NCBI GenBank assembly: GCA_002471665.1
Contig: DKQK01000007.1
Location: 16,189 to 80,188, forward strand
Direction: 5' to 3'
Length of the DNA: 64,000 nt
Source: Gammaproteobacteria bacterium UBA7310
GTDB taxonomy: Bacteria > Pseudomonadota > Gammaproteobacteria > Pseudomonadales > Ketobacteraceae
This document shows, piece after piece, positions 51,031-60,440 of the stretch. The first letter of the stretch is position 1. Every line of letters starts with the position of its first letter. The notes below the pieces were generated by a model that saw only the letters and a program-made list of their open reading frames with translations, was not told where the DNA came from and did no database searches. Both the position numbers and the translations under genes were made by a program.

Positions 51031-54000
51031 ACCCAAAGGCATCATCGCCACCTTTGCCACGCACCGGGTGGCGTCCAATCTGCTCATGTTTCTGTTTATC
51101 CTGGCCGGGTTGTGGGCGTTAAAGAAAATGAACACCCAGTTCTTTCCCAACTTCGAACTGGAATACATCAGTATCGCCGTGCCCTGGAGTGGTGCCAGCG
51201 CCGAGGATGTGGAGCGCTCCATCATCATCCCCATGGAGCAGGAACTGAAAACCCTCACCGAAGTAAAAAAGATGACCGCCACTGCGCGGTCCGGCTCCGG
51301 CAGCATTGTGCTGGAACTGGAGGAGGGGGTGATCGTAGGTGATGTACTGGATCGGGTGAAACAACGGGTGGAATCCATCCGCAACCTGCCGGACGAAGCC
51401 GAGCGGCCGGTGATCCAGCAGATCGAGCGCTTCTCCCCCATCGCCAACATCGTCATCATGGGGTCGGAATCCCTGCCGGAGCTGGCCATGTTGGCGCGCC
51501 AGTTCGAGGATGAACTGCTGGGCCGCGGCATCCGTAAGATCAATTTTGTGGGCATGCCGGCAGAAGAAATTGCCATCAAGGTGCCGTCGTCCACCCTCCA
51601 TGAAACCGGCCTGTCGCTGACCGAAATCGCCAACCGGGTGCGCCAGAACAGCACCGACCTGCCGGCCGGCACCGCCGCCAAGGATGAAGTCTCCAAACAG
51701 GTGCGCAGCCTGAGCCAGCAACGCACCGTGCAGGGCTTTGAAGAAATGCCCCTGTTTACCGACAGCAGCGGCCGCCTGCTGCGGGTAGGGGATCTGGCGG
51801 AGGTGGAGCGCCGCCCGCAGGAAGACGAGCCTTACATCACGGTCAACGGGCAGCCCGCCATTGAAATGCTGATGATGCGCACCGAATCGGAGGACACCCT
51901 GCGTACCGCCCGCATATTCACCCAATGGCTGGAGGATGTGCGGCCGCGTCTGCCGCAGGGGGTGTCCATTAAGGTGTACAACGAGCGCTGGAAGCACCTG
52001 CGTGATCGCATCAACCTGCTGCTGGAAAACGGCATCAGCGGACTGATCCTGGTGATCGCCACCCTGTTCCTGTTTCTCAATGTACGGGTGGCGTTCTGGG
52101 TTACGGTGGGGATCCCGGTCTCGTTTCTGGCCACCCTGGCGGTGCTCTATCTCACCGGTGGCACCATCAATATGATCAGCCTGTTTGCCCTGATCATGGC
52201 CCTGGGTATCATCGTGGATGACGCCATCGTGGTGGGCGAAGACACCCTCACCCACCTGGAGATGGGCGAGTCCGCCGAGCGGGCCTCGGTGGGTGGCGCC
52301 CGCCGTATGTTTGCGCCGGTATTGGCCTCCTCCATGACCACCATCGCTGCGTTCCTGCCACTGACCATGCTGCATGGCGTAATGGGGAAAATCGCCTTCG
52401 ACCTGCCGGTGGTGATCATCTGTGTCATCATCGCCTCCGTGGTGGAATGTTTTCTGATTCTGCCCGGCCACCTCAACCACAGCCTGCGCAAACAGAAAGA
52501 AGAAAAAACCACCGGTTTCAAAGCCAACTTTGATCGTAAGTTTGTGGCGTTTCGGGAAAAGCGCCTGCGCACCGCCGTGGACGCCGCCATCAAGAATCGG
52601 GGCAGTGTCATCGTCGCCGGCCTCAGCGCCTTCGCCCTGATGTTGAGCCTGGTATTCACCGGTGTCATCAAAACCACGTTCTTCCCGGCCGTGGACGGCA
52701 ACGAGATTCGCGCCAATGTGGAATTTCACGCCGGCACCTCCAAGAAAACCGTGGATGCCTTTCTGGTTCATCTGGAGGACAGCCTGCAGCAAACCCGGCG
52801 CCAGATTCAAAACGAGTTTGACCAGGATATTCTGAATGCGGTCATCACCTACCATGGCCGCTCGTTCTTCGATATCACCGGGCGGGAAGTCAATCGCGAA
52901 TCCGGTGCAGTGATCGTCGACCTGGTGAGCGGACAACGCCCCATGACCAACGCCGAGTTCATCCGCCGCTGGCAGGACAACATTGCCAAACCACCGGGTA
53001 TCAAGCGCTTTGCCATGACCCAACGGGAAGCCGGACCGGCCGGCAAACCCATCGCCATCCGCCTGATCGGCAATGATATACAGGCCTTGAAAGCCGCCAG
53101 CCTGGAGCTGCAGGCTGCCCTTGCCCGCTATCGCGGAGTCAGCAATATTGACGATGATCTGCCCTGGGGCAAGGAACAACTGATTTACGAGCTGACCCCA
53201 ACCGGACGCCAACTGGGTCTGGACACCGCCACCATCGGCCGCCAGCTGCGGGCCGCTTTTGACGGCAACCTGGCCCAGATCTTCAATCAGGATGACGATG
53301 AAATCGAAGTGCGGGTGACCCTGCCGGACAACGAACGCAACAGCACCCAGACACTGGAGTATTTCCCGGTCACCCTGGCCAGTGGCGCCACCGTACCCCT
53401 GAGTGAAGTGGTGCGCTTTGAATCCCGCCAGGGTATCGAGAAGCTCAATCACACCGACGGCGCGCTCAATGTCACCGTGTCAGCGGACCTGGACGACAAG
53501 ATCGCCAATGCCAACGAAATCTTTGCAGACCTCAATGCCGGCCTGCTACCGGATCTGCAGCGCCGCTACAGCGTCAACCTGGGCCTGGAAGGCAAAGCCC
53601 AGGATCAACAGGAGACGCTGCAGGAAATGCGCCTGGGCATGATGATTGGCCTGGCGCTGATTTTTATTGTGCTGAGCTGGGTGTTTTCATCCTACATCTG
53701 GCCATTGGCGGTGATGGCCGCCATTCCCCTGGGCCTCACCGGTTCGCTGATCGGGCACCTGATTATGAACAAAGACCTGTCCATGTTCTCACTGATGGGG
53801 TTATTTGGCCTGTCCGGAATCGTCGTTAACGACTCCATTGTCCTGATCACCTTCTTCAGTCAATTACGGGAGCGGGGCATGGCGGTGCACGAAGCCATCG
53901 TGGAGGCCATCTGCGCGCGTTTCCGGGCGGTGGTACTGACCTCCATGACCACCGTCGCCGGTCTGCTGCCCATATTATTCGAAACCTCACTGCAGGCTCA

Positions 54001-54169
54001 GTTCCTGATTCCCATGGCCATTTCCATCGTTTTCGGCCTGGCCTATGGCACCTTCTTGATCCTGTTCTTTGTTCCTGCGATGATCACCTACCTCGAATCC
54101 GGCAAGCTGCGGTTAACGGGTGTCACCGCCAAGCTGCATAATCGTATCCGCCCTGTACCAGGCGGCTAA
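51023..54169 (+). CDS. RND-family multidrug/solute efflux pump
   Basis: A 1048-residue inner-membrane proton/solute antiporter of the HAE-1/AcrB-like class. It has 12 expected helices in two halves, each with a large periplasmic loop. The proton relay aspartates are in LGIIVDDAIVVGEDT (helix 4). The motif for helix 2 onward, TVGIPVSFLATLAVLYL, and the second-half LFGLSGIVVNDSIVLITFF are typical. The N-terminus FATHRVASNLLMFLFILAGLWALKKM is the first helix. It is translationally coupled to the adaptor gene. There is no outer-membrane factor here; it probably uses a TolC-like protein from elsewhere. Confidence 0.95.
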   Translation: MSEPKGIIATFATHRVASNLLMFLFILAGLWALKKMNTQFFPNFELEYISIAVPWSGASAEDVERSIIIPMEQELKTLTEVKKMTATARSGSGSIVLELEEGVIVGDVLDRVKQRVESIRNLPDEAERPVIQQIERFSPIANIVIMGSESLPELAMLARQFEDELLGRGIRKINFVGMPAEEIAIKVPSSTLHETGLSLTEIANRVRQNSTDLPAGTAAKDEVSKQVRSLSQQRTVQGFEEMPLFTDSSGRLLRVGDLAEVERRPQEDEPYITVNGQPAIEMLMMRTESEDTLRTARIFTQWLEDVRPRLPQGVSIKVYNERWKHLRDRINLLLENGISGLILVIATLFLFLNVRVAFWVTVGIPVSFLATLAVLYLTGGTINMISLFALIMALGIIVDDAIVVGEDTLTHLEMGESAERASVGGARRMFAPVLASSMTTIAAFLPLTMLHGVMGKIAFDLPVVIICVIIASVVECFLILPGHLNHSLRKQKEEKTTGFKANFDRKFVAFREKRLRTAVDAAIKNRGSVIVAGLSAFALMLSLVFTGVIKTTFFPAVDGNEIRANVEFHAGTSKKTVDAFLVHLEDSLQQTRRQIQNEFDQDILNAVITYHGRSFFDITGREVNRESGAVIVDLVSGQRPMTNAEFIRRWQDNIAKPPGIKRFAMTQREAGPAGKPIAIRLIGNDIQALKAASLELQAALARYRGVSNIDDDLPWGKEQLIYELTPTGRQLGLDTATIGRQLRAAFDGNLAQIFNQDDDEIEVRVTLPDNERNSTQTLEYFPVTLASGATVPLSEVVRFESRQGIEKLNHTDGALNVTVSADLDDKIANANEIFADLNAGLLPDLQRRYSVNLGLEGKAQDQQETLQEMRLGMMIGLALIFIVLSWVFSSYIWPLAVMAAIPLGLTGSLIGHLIMNKDLSMFSLMGLFGLSGIVVNDSIVLITFFSQLRERGMAVHEAIVEAICARFRAVVLTSMTTVAGLLPILFETSLQAQFLIPMAISIVFGLAYGTFLILFFVPAMITYLESGKLRLTGVTAKLHNRIRPVPGG

Positions 54170-54405
54170 ATTACAGAAAGTCTGTATTTAATCTCCGGTA
54201 AGTCGTATATGTTTACCGTTCGAGCCCGACACAACTTTGATCAAAAATACAGCTAAGCGCCTTAGAATCAACACCGTTTCTAAGGCGTTATGGCAAATTG
54301 CGATGGAAACCCGGCGTGGATTTTGAAACAATCCTCACTCCATATTTCGCATGGCCAACGTTAGTATCCCGGGTTTGATAAAACCAATTGGGGTTCAGGG
54401 AAAAG

Positions 54406-56778
54406 ATGTCTCCATCAGATCAATCATCGTTTACAAAAGGATTCTCTGTGCACAATGCACACAACAGGGATCGTGATGGATCACTCCTGGTCAACATCCA
54501 GAGCCGGGTGCTGGCAAGCCTGTCCGACCTGCTCACCGAATTCTTTCACCAAATGGACGATGCCTTTTTTGACCGGGCAGAACAGGCGGCCACCAATAAC
54601 GAACAAAACATGTATTTTGAAGCCATGCGTGAACTGCGCATGCATGCCCGCGACGTGGACAACGAACTGCGCAAAGAGCTGGCGTTCCAGTTCGATCTGC
54701 TGAGCAAAAAACAACGCCAGGAAGACGTCCATCGTGATGACGATTTAAGCCTGGTGGACAAAGACCGGGTAGAGGTGGATGTTGCCCTGTCCAACATCCG
54801 CAACAAGATCCGCACCAGCTATCCGGACCTGCAGCTGCAGTTCAGCCGCCTGCTGAATCACTATCTGGGGATTGACTGGCTCAACGAAGACAACCATCCC
54901 CTGGGCGCCGACACTCTGGTGACCGCCTTCAGTCACGCCATCGAAAAACTGGATTTACCGCTCAAGGTACGGCTGATGGTGTTGAAGTATTTCGAACGCC
55001 AGGTGGTGGAAAATCTGCGTCAGCCACTGTTGGATGCCGCGAAAATTCTGTTGGATGCCGGAGTCAAATCCGAGCCCGCCAACACCAGCACAACCAGCAC
55101 ACCCCCTGCCGGCCCGGAGCAGCAAGCGGCCCCCGGCGCGTCAGCCGCGGAACCACAGCCAGCAGCTTCACAGGGCGGGGACAGCCCCGACCTGCACAGC
55201 GCACTGGCCGCCCATTACGAAACCACGGTGCCGTTCGAGCAGGTGCAGGCCTTGATGACCCATTTCTACAAAGGCAGCCTGAACAATCGCCTGTTCGCAG
55301 TAAAACAGGGGCAAGCGGCACCGGAGCTGCACCGGGAAGACCTGTTCAGTGTGCTGAGCCGGCTGCAAAGTGCCGAACGGGATTCACTGCAGGATGAAGA
55401 TCCCGCCAACAGCCATTATGACCACCAGGATGTGCGCTTGCTGCTGGAACACCAGTTGGCCCATACCGTCCGCCAGCGGGGCGCCCGCAAACTGAAGCAG
55501 GCCGATGATGATGTCATCAACCTGGTGAGCATGGTATTCGAATTCATACTGGACGATCACAATATCCCACCGGAGGTATCCCTGCTGCTGGGCCGTCTGC
55601 AAATTCCGGTGATCAAGATCGCACTGGCCGACAAGCAGTTCTTCAGCGACGCCCATCACCCGGCCCGCCGCCTGCTGAAGTTGTTGTCCCAGGCCGCCAT
55701 CGGCTGGGAAAAAGAATCGGTTCTGCAGCGTGACCTGTTGATGGAGGAGATCCGCAATGTGGTCACGCGCATTCTCAACGAATTCGAAGTGGACAACCTG
55801 TCCCTGTTCGCCGATCTGGAAAAAAGTTTTTCCCGCTTCCTGCAGGAAGAAACCCGGCGCGCCAAAACCGTCGAAAAACGTGTGCTGCAAACCGCCCAGG
55901 GGCAGGCCAAAACCGAGCAGGCCCGCAACACCATCAATCAGCTGATCAACGACCGCATGCAAGGCAAAACCCTGCCCTCTGTAGTGATCGACATGATCGA
56001 CGGACCCTGGCGGGTGTTGATGCTGCAGCGCCTGATGCGCCACGGGCGGGATTCCGATGAATGGAAACACTGCCTGAAAACCGTGGATGACCTGATCTGG
56101 AGCATTCAACCGGCCAACGCCGGCAGCGACCGCGAACGCTGGGTGAAGATCATTCCCACCCTGCTGCGGGAAATCTGTGGTGGCCTGGAAAGCATCAAGC
56201 ATCCCGGGCTGGAAGTGGACAAATTTCTAGCCGCCCTGTGGGAAATCCACGGCCAGATTCTGCAGACACCGCCGGATCAGCAACTGCCCAACAGCCGCAC
56301 AGTGGATCACACCCTGACTGAACCGGCAGGCAGCCCCGTTGCCGTCCACCACACCCCCGGCAACTCACCGGCCAGCGACCCTGCCAGCGGCGCTGAACTC
56401 TCCGCCATCGAGCGCCAGAAAAAGCGGGCGGCGGAACGCAAAGCCCTGCTCGATCCCAAGCAACATGCCCAGTCCGACCTGCGCCGTCAGTTGCTCACCA
56501 TGAAAGCCGGCCAATGGATTGAAGTCCATACCCTGGAAGGCAAGGTCCGCCGCTGCAAACTGGCCTGGCGCGACACCAACACGGACATCTACATTTTTGT
56601 CTCGCGCCGCGGCAACAAGGTGCTGGAAACCAACCTGGACAGCATGATTCGCATGGCCAACGCCGACGAATTGCGCCTGCTGGAAAACGTGTCCATGTGG
56701 GATCGTGCCCTCAGCAACGTACTGGGGGGCCTCAAACGCAATGTCTCCCGGGAGGCCGAGACCTCCTCGACGGATTGA
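54406..56778 (+). CDS. DUF1631 protein (large cytoplasmic, function unknown)
   Basis: A 790-residue protein of the DUF1631 family, found in gammaproteobacteria and without an established role. ATG 54406 has AGGGA five bases upstream; an earlier in-frame TTG lacks this. It has no signal peptide or membrane helix. Residues 20-220 and 290-620 are helical; 215-290 and 635-680 are Ala/Pro/Ser/Thr-rich linkers. The C-terminal 100 residues (MKAGQWIEVHTLEGKVRRCKLAWRD then YIFVSRRGNKV) look like a beta-rich PilZ-like module, with KLAWR and FVSRRG spacing, but I cannot confirm it. It is a single gene before tex. Confidence 0.78.
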   Translation: MSPSDQSSFTKGFSVHNAHNRDRDGSLLVNIQSRVLASLSDLLTEFFHQMDDAFFDRAEQAATNNEQNMYFEAMRELRMHARDVDNELRKELAFQFDLLSKKQRQEDVHRDDDLSLVDKDRVEVDVALSNIRNKIRTSYPDLQLQFSRLLNHYLGIDWLNEDNHPLGADTLVTAFSHAIEKLDLPLKVRLMVLKYFERQVVENLRQPLLDAAKILLDAGVKSEPANTSTTSTPPAGPEQQAAPGASAAEPQPAASQGGDSPDLHSALAAHYETTVPFEQVQALMTHFYKGSLNNRLFAVKQGQAAPELHREDLFSVLSRLQSAERDSLQDEDPANSHYDHQDVRLLLEHQLAHTVRQRGARKLKQADDDVINLVSMVFEFILDDHNIPPEVSLLLGRLQIPVIKIALADKQFFSDAHHPARRLLKLLSQAAIGWEKESVLQRDLLMEEIRNVVTRILNEFEVDNLSLFADLEKSFSRFLQEETRRAKTVEKRVLQTAQGQAKTEQARNTINQLINDRMQGKTLPSVVIDMIDGPWRVLMLQRLMRHGRDSDEWKHCLKTVDDLIWSIQPANAGSDRERWVKIIPTLLREICGGLESIKHPGLEVDKFLAALWEIHGQILQTPPDQQLPNSRTVDHTLTEPAGSPVAVHHTPGNSPASDPASGAELSAIERQKKRAAERKALLDPKQHAQSDLRRQLLTMKAGQWIEVHTLEGKVRRCKLAWRDTNTDIYIFVSRRGNKVLETNLDSMIRMANADELRLLENVSMWDRALSNVLGGLKRNVSREAETSSTD

Positions 56779-56881
56779 GCAAACAGGTCACATAGACAAG
56801 CCCCCTTCCTATCGTTTTACCTGTTCATGGGTTTATAATCCCGCCTCCACCTCAGGTAGTAGCCACGAGAAAGATTAGAAA

Positions 56882-59209
56882 ATGATCAATATCGCTGACA
56901 CCATTGCCAACGAACTTGGCGTCAACTCCATTCAAGTCAACGCCGCCGTCGCCCTGCTGGACGAAGGCGCCACTGTTCCGTTTATTGCCCGTTACCGGAA
57001 GGAAGCCACCGGCGGCCTGGACGACACCCAACTGCGTACGCTGGAAGAACGCCTGCGCTATCTGAGAGAACTGGAAGAGCGCCGCGAAGCCATCCTCAAG
57101 AGCATTGCCGAGCAGGAAAAACTCACGCCGGAACTGGAATCGGCCATCCAGGCCGCCGACACCAAAACCCGTTTGGAAGACCTGTACCTGCCCTATAAAC
57201 CCAAGCGCCGCACCAAAGGCCAAATCGCCCGCGAAGCCGGCCTGGACCCGCTGGCCCAGTCCCTGCTGCAGGATCCCCGCCTGGACCCGGAACAGGAAGC
57301 GGAAAAGTTCATCAACGCGGAACAGGGGGTGGCCGATGTCAAGGCCGCCCTGGATGGTGCCAAGTACATTTTGATGGAGCAGTTCAGCGAAGACGCCGAC
57401 CTGCTGGCGCGCCTGCGCGGCTATCTGTTCCAGAACGGCATTCTCACCGCCAAAGTGGTCACCGGCAAAGAAGAGGAAGGTGCCAAGTTCCGCGATTACT
57501 TCGAGCATTCCGAGCCTCTGAAAAGCGCGCCATCCCACCGTGCCCTGGCCATCTTCCGCGGCCGCAACGAGGGCATTCTGCAGGCCAGCATCACCCTCGA
57601 TCAGGATGAAGAGGTCATCACCCATCCCTGCGAGGACATGATCGCCCAGCACTTCGAATTGCGGGATGAAGGCCGGGCTGCTGACAAATGGCTGGCGGAG
57701 GTCGTACGCTGGACCTGGCGTATCAAACTGCTCACTCATCTGGAAACCGAACTGCTGGGCGACCTGCGGGAGAGGGCCGAAGAAGAGGCCATCAAGGTGT
57801 TCGCCCACAACCTGAAAGATCTGCTGATGGCCGCTCCGGCAGGCCCCCGCGCCACCATGGGACTGGACCCGGGCCTGCGTACCGGGGTCAAAGTCGCCAT
57901 CGTCGATGCCACCGGACAACTGGTGGAACACGGCACCATCTTTCCCCATGCGCCGCGCAACCAATGGGATGAATCCATTGCCGTCATCGCGGCGCTGTGT
58001 AAAAAATATAACGTGGAGCTGATCAGCATCGGCAACGGCACCGCCTCCCGGGAAACCGACAAGCTGGCCGCTGAAATGCTGAAGAAGCACCCGGATCTGA
58101 CAGCCCAGAAGATCATGGTAAGCGAAGCCGGGGCGTCGGTGTATTCCGCCTCTGAATTCGCCGCCCGGGAATTCCCCAAACTGGATGTATCCTACCGTGG
58201 TGCGGTGTCCATTGCCCGGCGCCTGCAGGATCCCCTGGCGGAGCTGGTAAAAATCGAACCCAAAGCCATTGGTGTGGGCCAGTACCAGCACGATGTCAGC
58301 CAGAGCAAAATGGCGCGCAGCCTGGATGCGGTGGTGGAAGACTGTGTGAACGCGGTGGGCGTGGATGTGAATACCGCGTCGGAACCCCTGCTGGCGCGCA
58401 TCTCCGGTTTGAACAAAACCATTGCCGGCAACATCGTATCGTTCCGCAATCAAAACGGCGCTTTCCATTCCCGTGATGATCTGAAACAGGTTCCACGCCT
58501 GGGGGATAAAACCTACGAACAGGCCGCCGGTTTCCTGCGCATCATGAACGGCAGCAATCCCCTGGACCGCTCGGCAGTACACCCGGAGGCGTATCCGGTG
58601 GTGGAGAAAATCGCCGCCCGCAACAGCCGCGACATCGGCCAGATCGTCGGTGACACCGGCTTCCTTAAAACCCTGGCCGCCAATGATTATGCGGATGCCT
58701 TCGGTTTACCCACGGTCACCGACATCATCAACGAACTGGAAAAACCCGGCCGCGACCCCCGCCCGGAATTCAAAACCGCTGAATTCAAGGAAGGTGTGGA
58801 AACCATGGATGATCTGCATCCGGGCATGATCCTGGAGGGTGTCGTCACCAACGTCACCAACTTCGGTGCGTTCGTGGATATCGGTGTCCATCAGGATGGG
58901 CTGGTGCACATTTCCGTGCTGTCCAACACCTTTGTGTCCGACCCCCGCGAAGTGGTTAAAGCCGGTGATATCGTCAAGGTGAAGGTGGTGGATATCGATT
59001 TGCCGCGTAAGCGAATCGGCCTCAGCATGAAATTGGACGAAGCCGCCGGCGAAAAAGTGGATGGCCCACGGGCACCGAAAGGCAAGCACGGGGCCAAAAG
59101 CAAAGCCCGCCCCAACAAACCCCAGCGCAGCAGCAAAGGCCCCTCCAATGCACCCGGCAAAACCGGCACCTTTGCCGACCTGTTCGCCAATGCGAAAAAA
59201 CTGCGCTAA
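56882..59209 (+). CDS. tex: Transcription accessory protein Tex
   Basis: A 775-residue nucleic-acid-binding protein linked to transcription and RNA fate. Domains in order are the N-terminal helical region, the YqgF-like domain (MGLDPGLRTGVKVAIVD, near 325-345), the helix-hairpin-helix pair (VDVNTASEPLLARISGLNKTIA, around 490-560) and a C-terminal S1 RNA-binding domain (about 646-720, LHPGMILEGVVTNVTNFGAFVDIGVHQDGLVHIS-type). The last 55 residues are a basic Lys/Pro tail ending TFADLFANAKKLR. ATG 56882. It is followed by a strong terminator. In Pseudomonas tex is also near ompR/envZ and gshA. Confidence 0.96.
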   Translation: MINIADTIANELGVNSIQVNAAVALLDEGATVPFIARYRKEATGGLDDTQLRTLEERLRYLRELEERREAILKSIAEQEKLTPELESAIQAADTKTRLEDLYLPYKPKRRTKGQIAREAGLDPLAQSLLQDPRLDPEQEAEKFINAEQGVADVKAALDGAKYILMEQFSEDADLLARLRGYLFQNGILTAKVVTGKEEEGAKFRDYFEHSEPLKSAPSHRALAIFRGRNEGILQASITLDQDEEVITHPCEDMIAQHFELRDEGRAADKWLAEVVRWTWRIKLLTHLETELLGDLRERAEEEAIKVFAHNLKDLLMAAPAGPRATMGLDPGLRTGVKVAIVDATGQLVEHGTIFPHAPRNQWDESIAVIAALCKKYNVELISIGNGTASRETDKLAAEMLKKHPDLTAQKIMVSEAGASVYSASEFAAREFPKLDVSYRGAVSIARRLQDPLAELVKIEPKAIGVGQYQHDVSQSKMARSLDAVVEDCVNAVGVDVNTASEPLLARISGLNKTIAGNIVSFRNQNGAFHSRDDLKQVPRLGDKTYEQAAGFLRIMNGSNPLDRSAVHPEAYPVVEKIAARNSRDIGQIVGDTGFLKTLAANDYADAFGLPTVTDIINELEKPGRDPRPEFKTAEFKEGVETMDDLHPGMILEGVVTNVTNFGAFVDIGVHQDGLVHISVLSNTFVSDPREVVKAGDIVKVKVVDIDLPRKRIGLSMKLDEAAGEKVDGPRAPKGKHGAKSKARPNKPQRSSKGPSNAPGKTGTFADLFANAKKLR

Positions 59210-59240
59210 GCAGCCTTTCGCCTGCCCATAACAAGGTCAA

Positions 59241-59278
59241 AAAAAGCCCCGGCACGGGTTTCCATGCCGGGGCTTTTT
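59241..59278 (+). terminator. Strong Rho-independent terminator (bidirectional)
   Basis: A perfect 14-base inverted repeat, AAAAAGCCCCGGCA at 59241-59254 with TGCCGGGGCTTTTT at 59265-59278, lies between tex and the convergent lipoprotein hydrolase gene. A and T flanks allow use from both sides. Confidence 0.95.
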
Positions 59279-59297
59279 AATCCCGCCCGCTTCCCGT

Positions 59298-60266
59298 TCA
59301 GTTCATCTGATCCAGAAAAGTCACGATATCCGTGGCCGCCTGGCGCCACTGGTTTTCCAGCAATACTGCGTGAGCACTGTTGTACACAAGCAGGCGCTTG
59401 TGAACACTGGACACCTCATCAAAAATTTCCTGGCTTGAGGTTACCGGCACCAACGCGTCACTGTTTCCATGCAACAGCAATATGGGGACAGTAATGTAAC
59501 GCAGGCGGGGCTCCATGTAATCACCCGCGGCCAATATGGTGCTGACATAGGCACCGGGCAGCCAACCATGGGCAACCAATGGATCATCCAACAGGCGGGA
59601 CTGCAGCGAATCATTGTCGATGACCAACCGGATCCCGGTATCGGATTCCACTGCCGGGAAGGAGGAAAAACCCGACGTCACCCACTGGGTGGTGGTCAGG
59701 GTGATTTCGTTAATAAAATCAGGGGCGCGTATCCCCAGCAATTTCATACTGGGCTTGTAGCCCACAGCACTGGTAATCACGCCATTGAGTAAAAACTCAT
59801 GTTTGACCGCGGTGTACAGGGCCACCGCACCACCCAGGCTTTCCCCCATGACCACGTTTTTAACACCGGGGTAGCGTTTACGCAGCATCTGCAGCACAAA
59901 CTTCAGATCATTGGAATATGCATCGAAACTGTCCACATAACCGTGGCCTTTCAATCCCTGGGAGCGCCCCCAGCTTTGCATATCGTAAGCGTAAACGCGG
60001 TACCCCTGTTGCGACAGATAGGTGGCGGTATCCACATACAACCCACTGTGCAACGCCGTGCCATGGAGCAGTATCACATTGGCTTTGGCGGTCTGCGCAG
60101 GCTCCCAGGTGCGGGCAAACAGATCAAGCCCCCGGGCGTTGGTGAAAATTTCCTCGGCATAGTCGGCCCGCCGTTCAAGTGACCCGCTGAAGGCCGGCGG
60201 ATGGGAACTGCAGCCGGCAACGGCCAACAGACTCAGCAGTAGAATCAGCAGGGGAAAACGCAACAT
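59298..60266 (-). CDS. Alpha/beta hydrolase lipoprotein (monoacylglycerol lipase-like)
   Basis: A 322-residue lipoprotein: lipobox LAVAGC with C19 as the acylated residue. The alpha/beta hydrolase triad is S143 in VMGESLGGA, D270 in LLLHGNSDALV and H299 in YNSAHAVLL, with LLHGTALHSG (66-75) as oxyanion segment. This fits the Hydrolase_4 group (lysophospholipase or monoacylglycerol lipase). It would act in the outer or inner membrane on lipid esters. The substrate is unknown. It is monocistronic, convergent with tex. Confidence 0.87.
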   Translation of the reverse strand: MLRFPLLILLLSLLAVAGCSSHPPAFSGSLERRADYAEEIFTNARGLDLFARTWEPAQTAKANVILLHGTALHSGLYVDTATYLSQQGYRVYAYDMQSWGRSQGLKGHGYVDSFDAYSNDLKFVLQMLRKRYPGVKNVVMGESLGGAVALYTAVKHEFLLNGVITSAVGYKPSMKLLGIRAPDFINEITLTTTQWVTSGFSSFPAVESDTGIRLVIDNDSLQSRLLDDPLVAHGWLPGAYVSTILAAGDYMEPRLRYITVPILLLHGNSDALVPVTSSQEIFDEVSSVHKRLLVYNSAHAVLLENQWRQAATDIVTFLDQMN

Positions 60267-60440
60267 ACACTACCTCTTGACAGGTTTCCGAAACGGAAAA
60301 ACGGCCTGACTATACGGCCGACCCAGCACTGAGTCAATAAAACCATTATGTATCATCCGGCTTTTATTCCCGGCAATAATGGCCATTTCATTGATCTGCC
60401 ATTTCCCGCATAATCACGCAAAACCGTTCGGGAAAACTGC

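Noticed and set aside
51119..53452. Very long antisense open frame (about 777 codons) across the RND pump gene
   Set aside because: It lies opposite a clear RND pump in a GC-rich gene with codon bias that keeps the complementary frame open. Its translation is rich in H, Q and G and has no recognisable domain or ribosome site.
56852..58582. Antisense open frame (about 576 codons) across tex
   Set aside because: Same explanation: tex is unmistakable on the + strand, and the antisense translation resembles no family.
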